From: Caballeronia grimmiae
GTDB lineage: Bacteria; Pseudomonadota; Gammaproteobacteria; Burkholderiales; Burkholderiaceae
Assembly (NCBI RefSeq): GCF_000698555.1
Contig: NZ_JFHE01000021.1
Location: 20,168 to 84,167, forward strand
Direction of reading: 5' to 3'
Length of the DNA: 64,000 bases
A program made the translations under genes and the position numbers. Positions 20,765-30,380 of this stretch are shown here, piece by piece (positions within the stretch are counted from its first letter, which is position 1; the number at the start of each line of letters is the position of its first letter). The notes under the pieces were generated by a model. It made no database searches. It was not told where the DNA came from and saw nothing but the letters and a program-made list of their open reading frames with translations.

Positions 20765-23700
20765 ATGTCCTCGAAAGCCGTTACCGCGCAGTCCCAGTCT
20801 CCCATCGCGCTCGTCAAGGCAGGCCAGCGTTTCGTGTTCGACGGCGCTTCCGGCTCCTCGGATGCGCTCGCCATCGCCCGTTATCGCGCCGCTCATCTCG
20901 AAGCGGTGCCGCTTTTGACGGTGCTCTGCGCGAGCGCGGTCGATGCCCAGCGCCTCGCCGCCGAACTGCCCTACTTCGCGCCGGATGCCCGCGTGCGCCT
21001 GTTGCCCGACTGGGAAACGCTGCCTTACGACACGTTCTCGCCGCACCAGGATCTCGTCTCCGAGCGTCTCGCCACGCTGCACGATCTCGGCGAAGGACGC
21101 TGCGACATCCTCATCGTTCCCGCGACGACCGCGCTGTACCGCATGCCGCCGGCCTCGTTCCTCGCGGCCTATACGTTTTCGTTCACGCAGGGTGAGCGCC
21201 TCGACGAAGCGAAGCTGAAGGCGCAACTGACGCTCGCGGGCTACGAGCACGTGAGCCAGGTCGTGCGTCCCGGCGAATATTGCGTGCGCGGCTCGCTGAT
21301 CGACCTTTATCCGATGGGCTCGCCGCTGCCGTATCGCATCGACTTGTTCGACGATCAGGTTGATTCCATCCGCGCGTTCGATCCCGACACGCAGCGCAGC
21401 CTGTATCCGGTGAAGGACGTGCGCCTGTTGCCGGGCCGCGAATTTCCGTTCGATGAAGCGGCGCGCACCGCGTTTCGCAGCCGCTGGCGAGAAGTCTTCG
21501 AGGGCGATCCGAGCCGCTCGCAGATTTACAAGGACATCGGCAATGGCGTGCCGTCGGCGGGCATCGAATATTATCTGCCGCTCTTTTTCGACGAGACCGC
21601 GACGCTCTTCCACTATCTCCCGGAAGGCTCGCAGCTTGCATTCATCGGCGATCTCGATGCGGCGATCAAGCGCTTCACGCACGACACGAAGCAGCGCTAC
21701 AACTTCCTTTCGCACGACCGCGAACGGCCGCTCCTCGAACCGCGTCGTCTTTTCCTGACCGACGACGACTTTTTCACGTTCGCGAAGCCATTCGCGCAAC
21801 TGAAGTTCCCGGCGACGCCCGAAGGCGGCTGGGCCGTGCCTTTGCCGGGTCTCGCGATCGATCGTCATGCCGACGAACCGCTGCTCGCGCTGCGCCACTA
21901 TCTCGATCAGACCGAGAATCGCGTGATGCTGGTCGCGGAATCGGCGGGCCGCCGCGAGACGATCCAGCAACTGCTCGCGGATAACGGCTTGCGCGGCGAG
22001 TTGCACGATACGTTTCAGGAGTGGCTCGCGTCCGACGCGAAGTTCACGCTCGGCATCGCGCCGCTGGCCAATGGCTTTGCGCTGCCGGCGGAAAAGCTCT
22101 CCATCGTTACGGAGACCGAACTATACGGCCCGCTTGCGCGCCGCGCGGGGCGGCGCCGCCAGGAACAGGCGAGCAACGTCGAATCGATGGTGCGCGACCT
22201 GGCCGAACTCAAGGTCGGCGATCCGGTCGTGCATGCCCAGCATGGCATCGGCCGGTACATGGGCCTCGTGTCGATGGATCTCGGCGAAGGCGAGACCGAG
22301 TTTCTGCATCTCGAGTATCAGAACGAATCGAAGCTGTATGTGCCGGTCGCGCAACTACATGTGATTTCGCGCTACAGCGGCGCCGATCCGGATAGCGCGC
22401 CGCTGCATCAGCTAGGTTCGGGTCAGTGGGACAAAGCCAAGCGCAAGGCTGCGCAGCAGATTCGCGACACGGCCGCCGAACTGCTCAACCTGTATGCGCG
22501 CCGGGCGTCGCGCCAGGGCTTTGCGTTCAAGCTCGAACCGCGCGACTACACGAAGTTCGCGGAGAGCTTCGGCTTCGAAGAGACGCCCGATCAGGCGGCG
22601 GCGATCGCATCCGTGATTGCCGACATGACGAGCGGCAAGCCGATGGATCGCCTCGTCTGCGGCGATGTGGGCTTCGGCAAGACGGAGGTTGCGTTGCGCG
22701 CGGCGTTCATCGCGGTGATGGGCGGCAAGCAGGTAGCGATACTTTCGCCCACGACGCTGCTTGCCGAACAGCACACGCAGACGTTCACGGACCGCTTCTC
22801 CGACTGGCCGGTGCGCATCGCGGAGCTATCGCGTTTCCGGAGCAGCAAGGAAGTGTCGACGGCGGTGCAGCAGATCAACGAAGGAACCGTCGATATCGTG
22901 ATCGGCACGCACAAGCTCTTGTCGAGCGATGTGAAGTTCAAGCGGCTGGGGCTCGTGATCATCGACGAGGAGCATCGCTTCGGCGTGCGTCAGAAGGAGG
23001 CGCTCAAGGCGTTGCGCGCCGAAGTCGATGTGCTGACGCTCACCGCCACGCCGATTCCCCGCACGCTCGGCATGGCGCTGGAGGGTCTTCGCGATTTCTC
23101 CGTGATCGCGACTGCGCCGCAAAAGCGCCTTGCGATCAAGACTTTCGTGCGGCGTGAGGACGATGGCGTGATCCGCGAGGCGATGCTGCGCGAACTGAAG
23201 CGCGGCGGACAGGTGTACTTCCTGCACAACGAAGTCGAGACGATCGAGAACCGGCGCGCGATGCTCGAAGCGCTGGTGCCCGAGGCACGTATTGCGGTGG
23301 CGCATGGACAGATGCACGAGCGCGAACTCGAGCGCGTGATGCGCGATTTCGTCGGGCAGCGCGCGAACGTGCTGTTGTGCACGACGATCATCGAGACGGG
23401 CATCGACGTGCCGAGTGCGAACACGATTCTCATGCATCGCGCGGACAAGTTCGGTCTTGCGCAGTTGCATCAGTTGCGCGGGCGCGTCGGACGATCGCAT
23501 CACCAGGCGTATGCGTATTTGCTGGTGCATGATCCGCAATCGCTGACGAAGCAGGCGCAGCGTCGTCTGGAGGCGATTCAGCAGATGGAGGAACTCGGCT
23601 CGGGCTTTTATCTGGCGATGCACGACCTCGAGATTCGCGGCACGGGCGAAGTGCTGGGCGACAAGCAATCGGGCGAGATTCACGAGATTGGCTTCCAGCT

Positions 23701-24244
23701 TTATACGGACATGCTCAACGATGCGGTGCGTGCGCTGAAGGATGGCCGCGAGCCTGATCTCAATGCGCCGCTCGCTGCGACGACGGAGATCAATCTTCAC
23801 GCGCCGGCGATTCTTCCTGCTGATTACTGTGGCGATGTGCAGGAGCGCTTGTCGTTGTACAAGCGGCTGGCGAATTGCGAATCGAGCGATGCGATCGATG
23901 GCATTCTCGAAGAGCTCGTGGACCGCTTTGGCAAGCTGCCGGCGCAGGCGCATGCGCTGGTGGAAACGCATCGGTTGCGGCTTGCGGCGAAGCCGCTTGG
24001 CATATCGAAGATCGATGCGGCGGAGCTTTCTATTTCGATGCAGTTCGTGCCGAATCCGCCGATCGATGCGATGCGGATCATCGAGATGGTGCAGAAGCAT
24101 AAGCACATCAAGCTCGCTGGGCAGGACAAGTTGCGGATCGAATCTCGCAGTCCGGACCTTGCTGTGAGGATTTCTACGGTTAAGGAGACGCTGCGGGCGT
24201 TGGGGGCGCCGGTTCGGCAGGCTGCGGTCGTCGCTACGCGGTGA
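20765..24244 (+). CDS. mfd: Transcription-repair coupling factor Mfd
   Basis: Mfd displaces RNA polymerase stalled at DNA lesions and recruits UvrA. The 1159 residues are full length. An N-terminal UvrB-like region (about 1-350) is followed by the RNA polymerase interaction domain around the AELKVGDPVVHAQHGIGRYMGL motif (about 480-500). The RecG-like translocase has Walker A GDVGFGKTEVALRAA (about 633-647), DEEHRFGVRQKE as the DEEH box, TATPIPRTLGM and the GRVGRSHHQAYAYL motif VI region. The TRCF C-terminal domain closes the protein. It is transcribed alone; the gap behind it is repeat DNA. Confidence 0.97.
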   Translation: MSSKAVTAQSQSPIALVKAGQRFVFDGASGSSDALAIARYRAAHLEAVPLLTVLCASAVDAQRLAAELPYFAPDARVRLLPDWETLPYDTFSPHQDLVSERLATLHDLGEGRCDILIVPATTALYRMPPASFLAAYTFSFTQGERLDEAKLKAQLTLAGYEHVSQVVRPGEYCVRGSLIDLYPMGSPLPYRIDLFDDQVDSIRAFDPDTQRSLYPVKDVRLLPGREFPFDEAARTAFRSRWREVFEGDPSRSQIYKDIGNGVPSAGIEYYLPLFFDETATLFHYLPEGSQLAFIGDLDAAIKRFTHDTKQRYNFLSHDRERPLLEPRRLFLTDDDFFTFAKPFAQLKFPATPEGGWAVPLPGLAIDRHADEPLLALRHYLDQTENRVMLVAESAGRRETIQQLLADNGLRGELHDTFQEWLASDAKFTLGIAPLANGFALPAEKLSIVTETELYGPLARRAGRRRQEQASNVESMVRDLAELKVGDPVVHAQHGIGRYMGLVSMDLGEGETEFLHLEYQNESKLYVPVAQLHVISRYSGADPDSAPLHQLGSGQWDKAKRKAAQQIRDTAAELLNLYARRASRQGFAFKLEPRDYTKFAESFGFEETPDQAAAIASVIADMTSGKPMDRLVCGDVGFGKTEVALRAAFIAVMGGKQVAILSPTTLLAEQHTQTFTDRFSDWPVRIAELSRFRSSKEVSTAVQQINEGTVDIVIGTHKLLSSDVKFKRLGLVIIDEEHRFGVRQKEALKALRAEVDVLTLTATPIPRTLGMALEGLRDFSVIATAPQKRLAIKTFVRREDDGVIREAMLRELKRGGQVYFLHNEVETIENRRAMLEALVPEARIAVAHGQMHERELERVMRDFVGQRANVLLCTTIIETGIDVPSANTILMHRADKFGLAQLHQLRGRVGRSHHQAYAYLLVHDPQSLTKQAQRRLEAIQQMEELGSGFYLAMHDLEIRGTGEVLGDKQSGEIHEIGFQLYTDMLNDAVRALKDGREPDLNAPLAATTEINLHAPAILPADYCGDVQERLSLYKRLANCESSDAIDGILEELVDRFGKLPAQAHALVETHRLRLAAKPLGISKIDAAELSISMQFVPNPPIDAMRIIEMVQKHKHIKLAGQDKLRIESRSPDLAVRISTVKETLRALGAPVRQAAVVATR

Positions 24245-24265
24245 GGTTTTTTAGGCCTTCGGTTT

Positions 24266-24527
24266 TTCGTGTCGGTCTGTTAGTGCGCCCCTCTCCGGGG
24301 CGGGGGTCACTTTCTGTGCTGTGGACCAGAGCTGGCGCTTTAGCGCCTTCCTCTGGTCCCATGCAAAGAAAGTAATTAAAGAAACGGCTCTTTTCTGAAC
24401 CGCCCATGCACTAACTTGTGTGAGCACGCCGTACAACGTCGGTGGCACTCGAATTAATTAGCAGCCTTGAATTATCTTCCACGCGTGCTGAGCGCCACGT
24501 CTTCCGAGCCCCTTGGCTCGTCAAAAC
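24266..24527 (+). repeat. Left arm of long imperfect inverted repeat
   Basis: This arm runs from TTCGTGTCGGTCT to GGCTCGTCAA and matches the reverse complement of 24807-25032 nearly along its length. The first 50 bases differ at only about four places. In this copy the CACTTTCT/AAAGAAAGTA palindrome is opened by an extra hairpin of about 40 nt whose stem is GGACCAGAG with CTCTGGTCC (roughly 24322-24360). Confidence 0.85.
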
Positions 24528-24684
24528 CAGCAGGACGCTCGGCACCACGCGGAACGCATCCGCTACGCGGACATTTATCGTCACTCTAGACTCGTGCGCC
24601 ATCAGGCACTCGCTGGCGCAAAGCTAATCTTGCTTCTTGTTCGCCGGTGCCTGCCGCTTTCTTGTGACCGTTGGCATTGCTGTA

Positions 24685-24730
24685 GCTTCTGGCTTCTGGC
24701 TTCTGGCTTCTGGCTTCTGGCTTCTGGCTT
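24685..24730 (+). repeat. Tandem heptamer repeat (GCTTCTG)6.6
   Basis: Six perfect copies of GCTTCTG plus a partial copy span 46 bp between the two inverted repeat arms. It is a simple sequence array, prone to slippage, in non-coding DNA. Confidence 0.95.
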
Positions 24731-24806
24731 GTGATTTTAGGTTTGTACTTTTTGGGCTTCGAATTGCGTTAGAGGCGTCTTTTAATGTGTGGCGCGTTAC
24801 GTACGT

Positions 24807-25032
24807 TGGTGTTGACGAGCCAAGGGGCTCGGAGGACGTTGATGCTCAGCGGGCGCGGAAGGTGATTCAAGGCTCTTTACAAGCTGAGTGCCACCGATGT
24901 TCTACGGAGTGGCCACGCAGGTCAGTGCATCGTGCGGTTCAAGAAAAGCTGCTTTCTTTGGTTACTTTCTTTGCAGCGGCAAAGAAAGTGACCCCTGCCC
25001 CGGGGAGGGGCGCGCTAATAGACCGACACGAA
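24807..25032 (-). repeat. Right arm of long imperfect inverted repeat
   Basis: Read on the minus strand this copy starts TTCGTGTCGGTCT and ends GGCTCGTCAACACC, matching the left arm. It contains a tight palindrome, ACTTTCTTTG (24964-24973) with CAAAGAAAGT (24980-24989), that the left copy has interrupted. It ends about 110 bp before argE. Confidence 0.85.
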
Positions 25033-25144
25033 TACAAGTTCACAAATAAGAAGAACCGCCACGCAAAAGAACGCCCACGCCCCCCATACCGGCCAGCACC
25101 AAAACTTTGCGCTATGATCAACCCCTACCCGCAGGAGTAAAAAA

Positions 25145-26368
25145 ATGTCACAGATCGCTGCCTCGGCGCATCTCGAAGCCTCCGATTCGCAAGACCTGAA
25201 ATCCCTGCCGTGGACAAAACGGCTGATCTCCTTCGATACGGTGAGCCGCAACCCAAACCTCGGCCTGATCGAAACCGTGCGCGACGAACTGCGCGCCGCG
25301 GGCATCGAATCGACGATCACGACCGATCCGCGCGGCAAGTGGGCCAACCTCTTCGCGACCGTTCCAGCGCACGACGGCGAGACGAACGGCGGCATCGTGC
25401 TCTCAGGTCATACGGATGTCGTACCCGTCGACGGACAGGACTGGGCGAGCGATCCCTTCAAGCCCGAAGTGCGCGACGGCCTGCTCTACGGGCGCGGCTC
25501 GTGTGACATGAAAGGCTTCATCGGCGCGTCCCTCGCCCTGCTCCCGACGATGCAGGCAACCAGGCTCGCCAAGCCCATCCACTTCGCACTTTCCTTCGAC
25601 GAAGAAATCGGCTGCGCCGGCGCCCCGCTGATGATCGCGGACCTGCAAAAGCGTGGCGTGCGGCCCGACGGCTGCATCGTCGGAGAACCCACGTCGATGC
25701 GACCCATCATCGCGCATAAAGGCATCAACGCATTCCGATGCTGCGTGCGCGGCGCCGCAGCGCATTCGTCGCTGACGCCGAAAGGCCTGAACGCAATCGA
25801 ATACGCCGCGCGGCTCATCTGCTTCATTCGCGATGTGGCCGACGAATTCCGCGCCCAAGGTCCGTTCGACGAACTCTACGACGTGCCCTTCACCACCGCG
25901 CAAACGAGCACGATCAAGGGCGGCAACGCGATCAACACCGTGCCCGCCGAATGCAGCTTCGACTTCGAATTCCGCAACTTGCCGACGATGGACCCCGAGC
26001 GCATCTTCGCCCGCATCGAATCGTATGCACGCGAGACACTCGTGCCGACGATGCTCAAGGAGAACGGCAACGCGGCTATCGAATTCTCGAAGATCGCATC
26101 CGCGCCAGGGCTCGACGCGACCGAGCAGGCCGCCATCACGCAACTCGTGCGCGCGCTCACCGAGAATCAGGAGAAGCGCAAGGTCGCCTATGGCACCGAA
26201 GCAGGACTCTTCGCGCTCGCCGGCGTGCCGAGCATCGTGTGCGGGCCGGGCAACATCGAACAGGCTCACAAGGCGAACGAGTACGTCTCGCTCGAGCAGC
26301 TTGCCGCGTGCGAAGCGTTCCTCGGCAAGTTCATTCACAGCATGTCGGTGGAAGCGCAGGCGCGCTGA
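25145..26368 (+). CDS. argE: Acetylornithine deacetylase
   Basis: Hydrolyses N-acetylornithine to ornithine and acetate in arginine synthesis. The 407 residues belong to the M20 metallopeptidase family, with metal ligands in LSGHTDVVP (His and Asp), DEEIGC (Glu pair) and a later His. The dimerisation lid (about 180-300) includes HSSLTPKGLNAIEYAARL. The start at ATG 25145 has a CAGGAGTAAAAAA leader. The downstream dehydratase gene begins 21 bp after its stop, so the two are probably cotranscribed. Confidence 0.95.
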   Translation: MSQIAASAHLEASDSQDLKSLPWTKRLISFDTVSRNPNLGLIETVRDELRAAGIESTITTDPRGKWANLFATVPAHDGETNGGIVLSGHTDVVPVDGQDWASDPFKPEVRDGLLYGRGSCDMKGFIGASLALLPTMQATRLAKPIHFALSFDEEIGCAGAPLMIADLQKRGVRPDGCIVGEPTSMRPIIAHKGINAFRCCVRGAAAHSSLTPKGLNAIEYAARLICFIRDVADEFRAQGPFDELYDVPFTTAQTSTIKGGNAINTVPAECSFDFEFRNLPTMDPERIFARIESYARETLVPTMLKENGNAAIEFSKIASAPGLDATEQAAITQLVRALTENQEKRKVAYGTEAGLFALAGVPSIVCGPGNIEQAHKANEYVSLEQLAACEAFLGKFIHSMSVEAQAR

Positions 26369-26389
26369 ATCTTCGGATCAACAAGAGCC

Positions 26390-27394
26390 ATGTCCACAGC
26401 CACGCAGCATTCCGACAATACGATCGACGGCACGCCCATCCCCACGCTCGACGACATCGCCGAGCAGCACATGGCGCTCATGCCCTGGGTCGCGCGCACG
26501 CCTGTCTTCGAACGTCACGACTTTCCGACGCTCGAAGGCACGCCGGTCACGTTTAAATTCGAACTGCTGCAGGCAAGCGGCACCTTCAAGGCGCGCGGCG
26601 CGTTCTCGAACCTTCTTGCACTCGATAGCGACGAGCGCACCGCCGGCGTGACCTGCGTATCGGCGGGCAATCATGCGGTCGCGGTCGCGTATGCGGCGCA
26701 CCGCATGGAAGTGAGCGCGAAGGTCGTCATCACGAAGAACGCGAGCCCGGCGCGCGTCGCGCTATGCCGCCGCTTCGGCGCGGACGTCGTGTTTGCGGAT
26801 AACGTCGCGGAAGCGTTCGAGATCGTGCGGCGCATCGAAGCGGAAGAAGGACGCTTCTTCGTGCATCCGTTCAATGGTTATCGCACGGTGCTGGGCACGG
26901 CGACGCTCGGCTATGAATGGACGTCACAGGCCCCGGATCTCGAAGCGGTGATTCTGCCGATCGGCGGTGGCGGGCTGGCTGCGGGGGTATCGACGGCAAT
27001 GCGTCTCGCCAATCCGTCGCTGCATGTGTACGGCGTCGAGCCGGAAGGATCGGACGCGATGAGCCGCAGCTTTGCCGCCAACCATACGGTGAAGATGGGC
27101 GCGATGCACAGCATTGCCGATTCGCTAATGGCGCCGCATACCGAGCAGTACAGCTACGAGTTGTGCCGGCGCCATATCGATGAAGTCGTCACCGTGTCGG
27201 ACGACGCATTGCGGCACGGGATGCAGCAGTTGTTCAACGAGTTGAAGCTGGCGGTGGAACCGGCGTGCGCGGCGGCCACGGCCGCCCTGCTCGGTCCGCT
27301 GCGTGAACGCCTGCAAGGCAAGCGCGTCGGCGTGCTGCTCTGCGGGACCAACACCGATGCCGCGACCTTCGGACGGCACCTGGCCCACGCCTGA
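26390..27394 (+). CDS. Threonine/serine dehydratase, PLP-dependent
   Basis: This 334-residue fold-type II PLP enzyme is related to catabolic threonine deaminase and serine racemase. The Schiff-base Lys lies in GTFKARGAFSN (about 63-73). CVSAGNHAVAVAYAA binds the substrate carboxylate, and LPIGGGGLAAGV (about 188-199) is the glycine loop holding the PLP phosphate. It has no C-terminal ACT regulatory domain, unlike biosynthetic IlvA. Substrate (Thr, Ser or 3-hydroxyaspartate) cannot be fixed from sequence. It follows argE closely and ends at a perfect hairpin shared with convergent potI. Confidence 0.9.
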   Translation: MSTATQHSDNTIDGTPIPTLDDIAEQHMALMPWVARTPVFERHDFPTLEGTPVTFKFELLQASGTFKARGAFSNLLALDSDERTAGVTCVSAGNHAVAVAYAAHRMEVSAKVVITKNASPARVALCRRFGADVVFADNVAEAFEIVRRIEAEEGRFFVHPFNGYRTVLGTATLGYEWTSQAPDLEAVILPIGGGGLAAGVSTAMRLANPSLHVYGVEPEGSDAMSRSFAANHTVKMGAMHSIADSLMAPHTEQYSYELCRRHIDEVVTVSDDALRHGMQQLFNELKLAVEPACAAATAALLGPLRERLQGKRVGVLLCGTNTDAATFGRHLAHA

Positions 27395-27405
27395 TCGCCA
27401 CATGA

Positions 27406-27436
27406 CGAAGCGGCCCGTTATGAACGGGCCGCTTCG
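27406..27436. terminator. Bidirectional hairpin between dehydratase gene and potI
   Basis: A perfect 14-bp stem (27406-27419 with 27423-27436, CGAAGCGGCCCGTT) closes on a 3-nt loop in the 45-bp gap between convergent genes. There is no long T tract. Confidence 0.55.
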
Positions 27437-27439
27437 CGA

Positions 27440-28261
27440 TCACATCACCGCTGCGAGCCGCCTTCTTTCACTTCGCTGCATGAAGTAATTCGCCGCGATC
27501 ACGCCCGCCGTGACCAGCGCGATGAACAACGTCGCGAGCGCATTCATCTCCGGATTCAGCCCGAGACGCACACGCGAAAACACGACGAGCGGCAGCGTCG
27601 TCGAGCCGGGTCCGGACAGGAACGCCGATAGCACGAGATCGTCGATCGACAGCGTGAACGACAAGAGCCAGCCCGCGACGAGCGCCTGCGAAATCAGCGG
27701 CAGCGTGATCGAAAAGAACACGCGCAGCGGCGTCGCGCCGAGGTCCAGCGCCGCTTCTTCCAGCGACGGATTCAACTCCCGCACACGCGATTCCACGATG
27801 ATCGCCACGTAGGAAATGCACAGCATCACGTGCCCGACCCAGATCGTGAACAGTCCGCGCCCCGCCGGCCAGCCGATCAGCTTCGCCATTTCGACGAACA
27901 GCAGCAAGAGCGAAATGCCCTGAATGACTTCGGGAATCACGAGCGGCGCGTTGATCATGCCCGTGTACAGCGTGAAGCCGCGAAACCGCCCCATGCGCGC
28001 GAGCACGAAGCCCGCCCAGGTGCCGATCACGACCGACGCGCACGCCGTCAAAAACGCGATTCGCAGCGACAGCCACGCCGCGTTGATGAGTTCCTCGTCG
28101 GTCCACAACGCGCGATACCACTTCAACGAAAATTCCGTCCACACCGTGACGAGCGGCGAGTCGTTGAACGAATAGACGATCAGGCTGATGATCGGGATAT
28201 ACAGGAACGCGAATCCGATCCCGAGCGAGGTGATCTGCAGCGAACGGCTCGGCTTGATCAT
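27440..28261 (-). CDS. potI: Putrescine ABC transporter permease PotI
   Basis: Inner membrane permease, 273 residues with about six TM segments and the binding-protein-dependent transport signature EEAALDLGATPLRVFFSITLP (about 170-190), which contacts the ATPase. Its start codon overlaps the potH stop as ATGA, showing translational coupling. It is the last gene of the potFGHI operon and converges on the dehydratase gene. Confidence 0.94.
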   Translation of the reverse strand: MIKPSRSLQITSLGIGFAFLYIPIISLIVYSFNDSPLVTVWTEFSLKWYRALWTDEELINAAWLSLRIAFLTACASVVIGTWAGFVLARMGRFRGFTLYTGMINAPLVIPEVIQGISLLLLFVEMAKLIGWPAGRGLFTIWVGHVMLCISYVAIIVESRVRELNPSLEEAALDLGATPLRVFFSITLPLISQALVAGWLLSFTLSIDDLVLSAFLSGPGSTTLPLVVFSRVRLGLNPEMNALATLFIALVTAGVIAANYFMQRSERRRLAAVM

Positions 28262-29160
28262 CGCTTCTCCTCCAGTTGCTTCGCCTGGAAGTGCTGAAAC
28301 AGCGCCATCGGCACGAGCAGCAACAGCACCATCGCGCAGGTGACGGCGGAGGCCATCGGCCAGTCGGCGTTATCGAAGAACTCGTTCCACATGACCCGGC
28401 CGATCATTAGCGTATCCGCGCCGCCGAGCAGTTCGGGAATCACGTACTCGCCCACCGCCGGGATGAACACGAGCAGACAGCCCGCGATGATGCCGTTCTT
28501 CGACAGCGGCAGCGTGATTTGCAGGAACGCCTTCCACGGCTTCGCGCCTAGATCGTAGGCGGCCTCGAGCAAGGTCAGGTCCATTTTTACGAGATGCGCG
28601 TATAGCGGCATCACGAGAAACGGCAGATACGAGTACACCATGCCGATATACACCGCGATGTTCGTGTGATACAGCTCGATCGGCGAATGAATCAGACCGA
28701 TCGACATCAGGAAATTGTTCAGCAATCCGTTGTTTTTCAGAATGCCGATCCACGCATACACGCGAATGAGAAACGACGTCCAGAACGGCAGCATCACGGC
28801 CATCATCAACAGATTGCGCGTTTCCGGATTCGACCGCGCGATGTAATACGCCATCGGGTAGCCGATCAGCAGGCACAGCACCGTCGATACCGCCGCGACC
28901 AGCAGCGAATTCATGTACGTCGCGAAGTACAGGCTGTCGGTCAGCAGAAACGCGTAGTGCGAGAAATCGAGCGCAATGTTCATCACGCCCTCTTTCATCG
29001 TCAGCAGTTCCGTGTACGGCGGAATGCCGAGCTGGCTGTCCGCGAAGCTGATCTTCACGACCAGCAGGAACGGCACGAAAAACAGCAGCAGCAGCCACAG
29101 ATACGGCCCGGCGATGACCGCGGTGCGGCCCGACAGACCCAGACGCTCGGCGATCTTCAT
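28258..29160 (-). CDS. potH: Putrescine ABC transporter permease PotH
   Basis: Second permease subunit, 300 residues from ATG 29160 (MKIAERLGL), with about six TM segments and the EAAYDLGAKPWKAFLQITLPL cytoplasmic loop. The start overlaps the potG stop as ATGA and its stop overlaps potI as ATGA. The longer open frame upstream would read into potG and is rejected. Periplasmic loop 1 (DSQLGIPPYTELL) is large, as in E. coli PotH. Confidence 0.94.
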   Translation of the reverse strand: MKIAERLGLSGRTAVIAGPYLWLLLLFFVPFLLVVKISFADSQLGIPPYTELLTMKEGVMNIALDFSHYAFLLTDSLYFATYMNSLLVAAVSTVLCLLIGYPMAYYIARSNPETRNLLMMAVMLPFWTSFLIRVYAWIGILKNNGLLNNFLMSIGLIHSPIELYHTNIAVYIGMVYSYLPFLVMPLYAHLVKMDLTLLEAAYDLGAKPWKAFLQITLPLSKNGIIAGCLLVFIPAVGEYVIPELLGGADTLMIGRVMWNEFFDNADWPMASAVTCAMVLLLLVPMALFQHFQAKQLEEKR

Positions 29161-30314
29161 GATGTCAGCACCACGCCCGCCTGCGCGCTCCATCGCACGT
29201 AGACTTCGTCGTCCAAGGTAGGCGAATCGATCTCGCCGAGCGCGAGGCTCGTCACGTTCGCGACCACCGTCTTGCCGCTTTCGAGCATCACGTGATAGAG
29301 CGAATAGCCGCCCATATACGCGATGTTCGTCACCTTGCCGCGGCCCCAGTTGAACGCGCCCTCGGGCGGCTTGCGCGTGAGCGCGATGCGCTCCGGCCGC
29401 ACCGAGATGGTCACCGGCATGCCGAGCGGCCCGGTGATGCCGTGGCTCACATAGAGGCGCACGGGCAGTTCCGGCGATTCGATGAAGATATGATCCGGTT
29501 CGTCCTCGACGACGTTGCCATCGAAGAGATTCGTCGAGCCGATGAACTGCGCCGAGAAGCGGCTGTTCGGATACTCATAGACTTCGTGCGGCGTGCCGAG
29601 CTGCACGATCCGGCCTTCGCTCATCACGGCGATGCGATTGGCCATCGTCATGGCCTCTTCCTGGTCGTGCGTCACCATGATGCACGTGACGCCCACCTGA
29701 TCGAGAATGTTGACGAGCTCGATCTGCGTGCGCTGGCGAATCTGCTTGTCGAGCGCGGACATCGGTTCGTCGAGGAGCAGCAGCTTCGGGCGCTTGACGA
29801 GGCTGCGCGCGAGCGCGACGCGCTGCTGCTGGCCGCCCGAAAGCTGATGCGGCTTGCGCTTCGCGTATTGCGCCATCTGCACGAGCTGCAGCGCGTTGTG
29901 CACGCGGTCTTTCAGCTCGCCGCCCTTCACGCCCTCCTGCTTCAGTCCGAACGCGACATTCGATTCCACGCTCATATGCGGAAAGAGCGCATACGACTGG
30001 AACATCATGTTCACCGGCCGGCGATACGGCGGCATGCTCGCGAGGTCCTCGCCGTCGATCAGAATCTGCCCTTCGGTCACGGACTCGAGGCCCGCGAGCA
30101 TGCGCAGAAGCGTCGACTTGCCACAGCCCGAACTGCCGAGCAGCGCGAATAGCTCGCCCTTTCTCACCGACAGATTCACGCCCTTCACGGCCACTGTTTC
30201 GTCGAATCTCTTCACGACATCGACGATCCTCACGAAGTCGTCGCCCGTGCTCTGACCGGATGACGCACTTCCCGATTGTGGCGCTGCCTTCAACGCGCTC
30301 GACTGCTCACTCAT
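29157..30314 (-). CDS. potG: Putrescine ABC transporter ATPase PotG
   Basis: ATP-binding subunit, 385 residues from ATG 30314 (MSEQSSALK). Walker [11 protein letters not shown] (near 60-69 of the mature frame), ABC signature [15 protein letters not shown], Walker [13 protein letters not shown] and His switch MVTHDQEE are intact. The C-terminal TOBE-like domain (about 280-385) is typical of spine-type spermidine/putrescine importers. It lies 122 bp downstream of potF, behind a hairpin that may reduce expression relative to the binding protein. Confidence 0.95.
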   Translation of the reverse strand: MSEQSSALKAAPQSGSASSGQSTGDDFVRIVDVVKRFDETVAVKGVNLSVRKGELFALLGSSGCGKSTLLRMLAGLESVTEGQILIDGEDLASMPPYRRPVNMMFQSYALFPHMSVESNVAFGLKQEGVKGGELKDRVHNALQLVQMAQYAKRKPHQLSGGQQQRVALARSLVKRPKLLLLDEPMSALDKQIRQRTQIELVNILDQVGVTCIMVTHDQEEAMTMANRIAVMSEGRIVQLGTPHEVYEYPNSRFSAQFIGSTNLFDGNVVEDEPDHIFIESPELPVRLYVSHGITGPLGMPVTISVRPERIALTRKPPEGAFNWGRGKVTNIAYMGGYSLYHVMLESGKTVVANVTSLALGEIDSPTLDDEVYVRWSAQAGVVLTS

Positions 30315-30380
30315 GATTGCCTGTTCGACTCCTGCATCTGTCGTCCGCGACTCCGCCGGCGTTCGACGGATCACGAACAA

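Larger units (their letters stand above)
24245..25144. other. Repeat-rich intergenic region mfd/argE
   Basis: This 900-bp non-coding stretch has two inverted copies of one element (24266-24527 and 24807-25032), a 6.6-copy heptamer array between them, and about 110 bp leading into argE. The reading frames that cross it look unlike proteins and follow the repeat structure. A lone TATGAT at 25113-25118 is the only promoter-like box for argE. Confidence 0.8.

Noticed and set aside
24685..24730. CRISPR-like array
   Set aside because: The unit is 7 bp with no spacers, and no cas gene is in the window.
24637..25140. 167-residue frame in the repeat region
   Set aside because: It translates the heptamer array and the right repeat arm; no ribosome-binding site and no protein-like composition.
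24245..25144. Insertion sequence remnant
   Set aside because: Inverted repeats are present, but no transposase fragment in any frame and no target duplication could be seen, so I call it only a repeat pair.
29161..29193. Longer PotH start ([11 protein letters not shown])
   Set aside because: It would extend potH into potG coding sequence; the ATGA overlap start at 29160 fits the family and operon structure.
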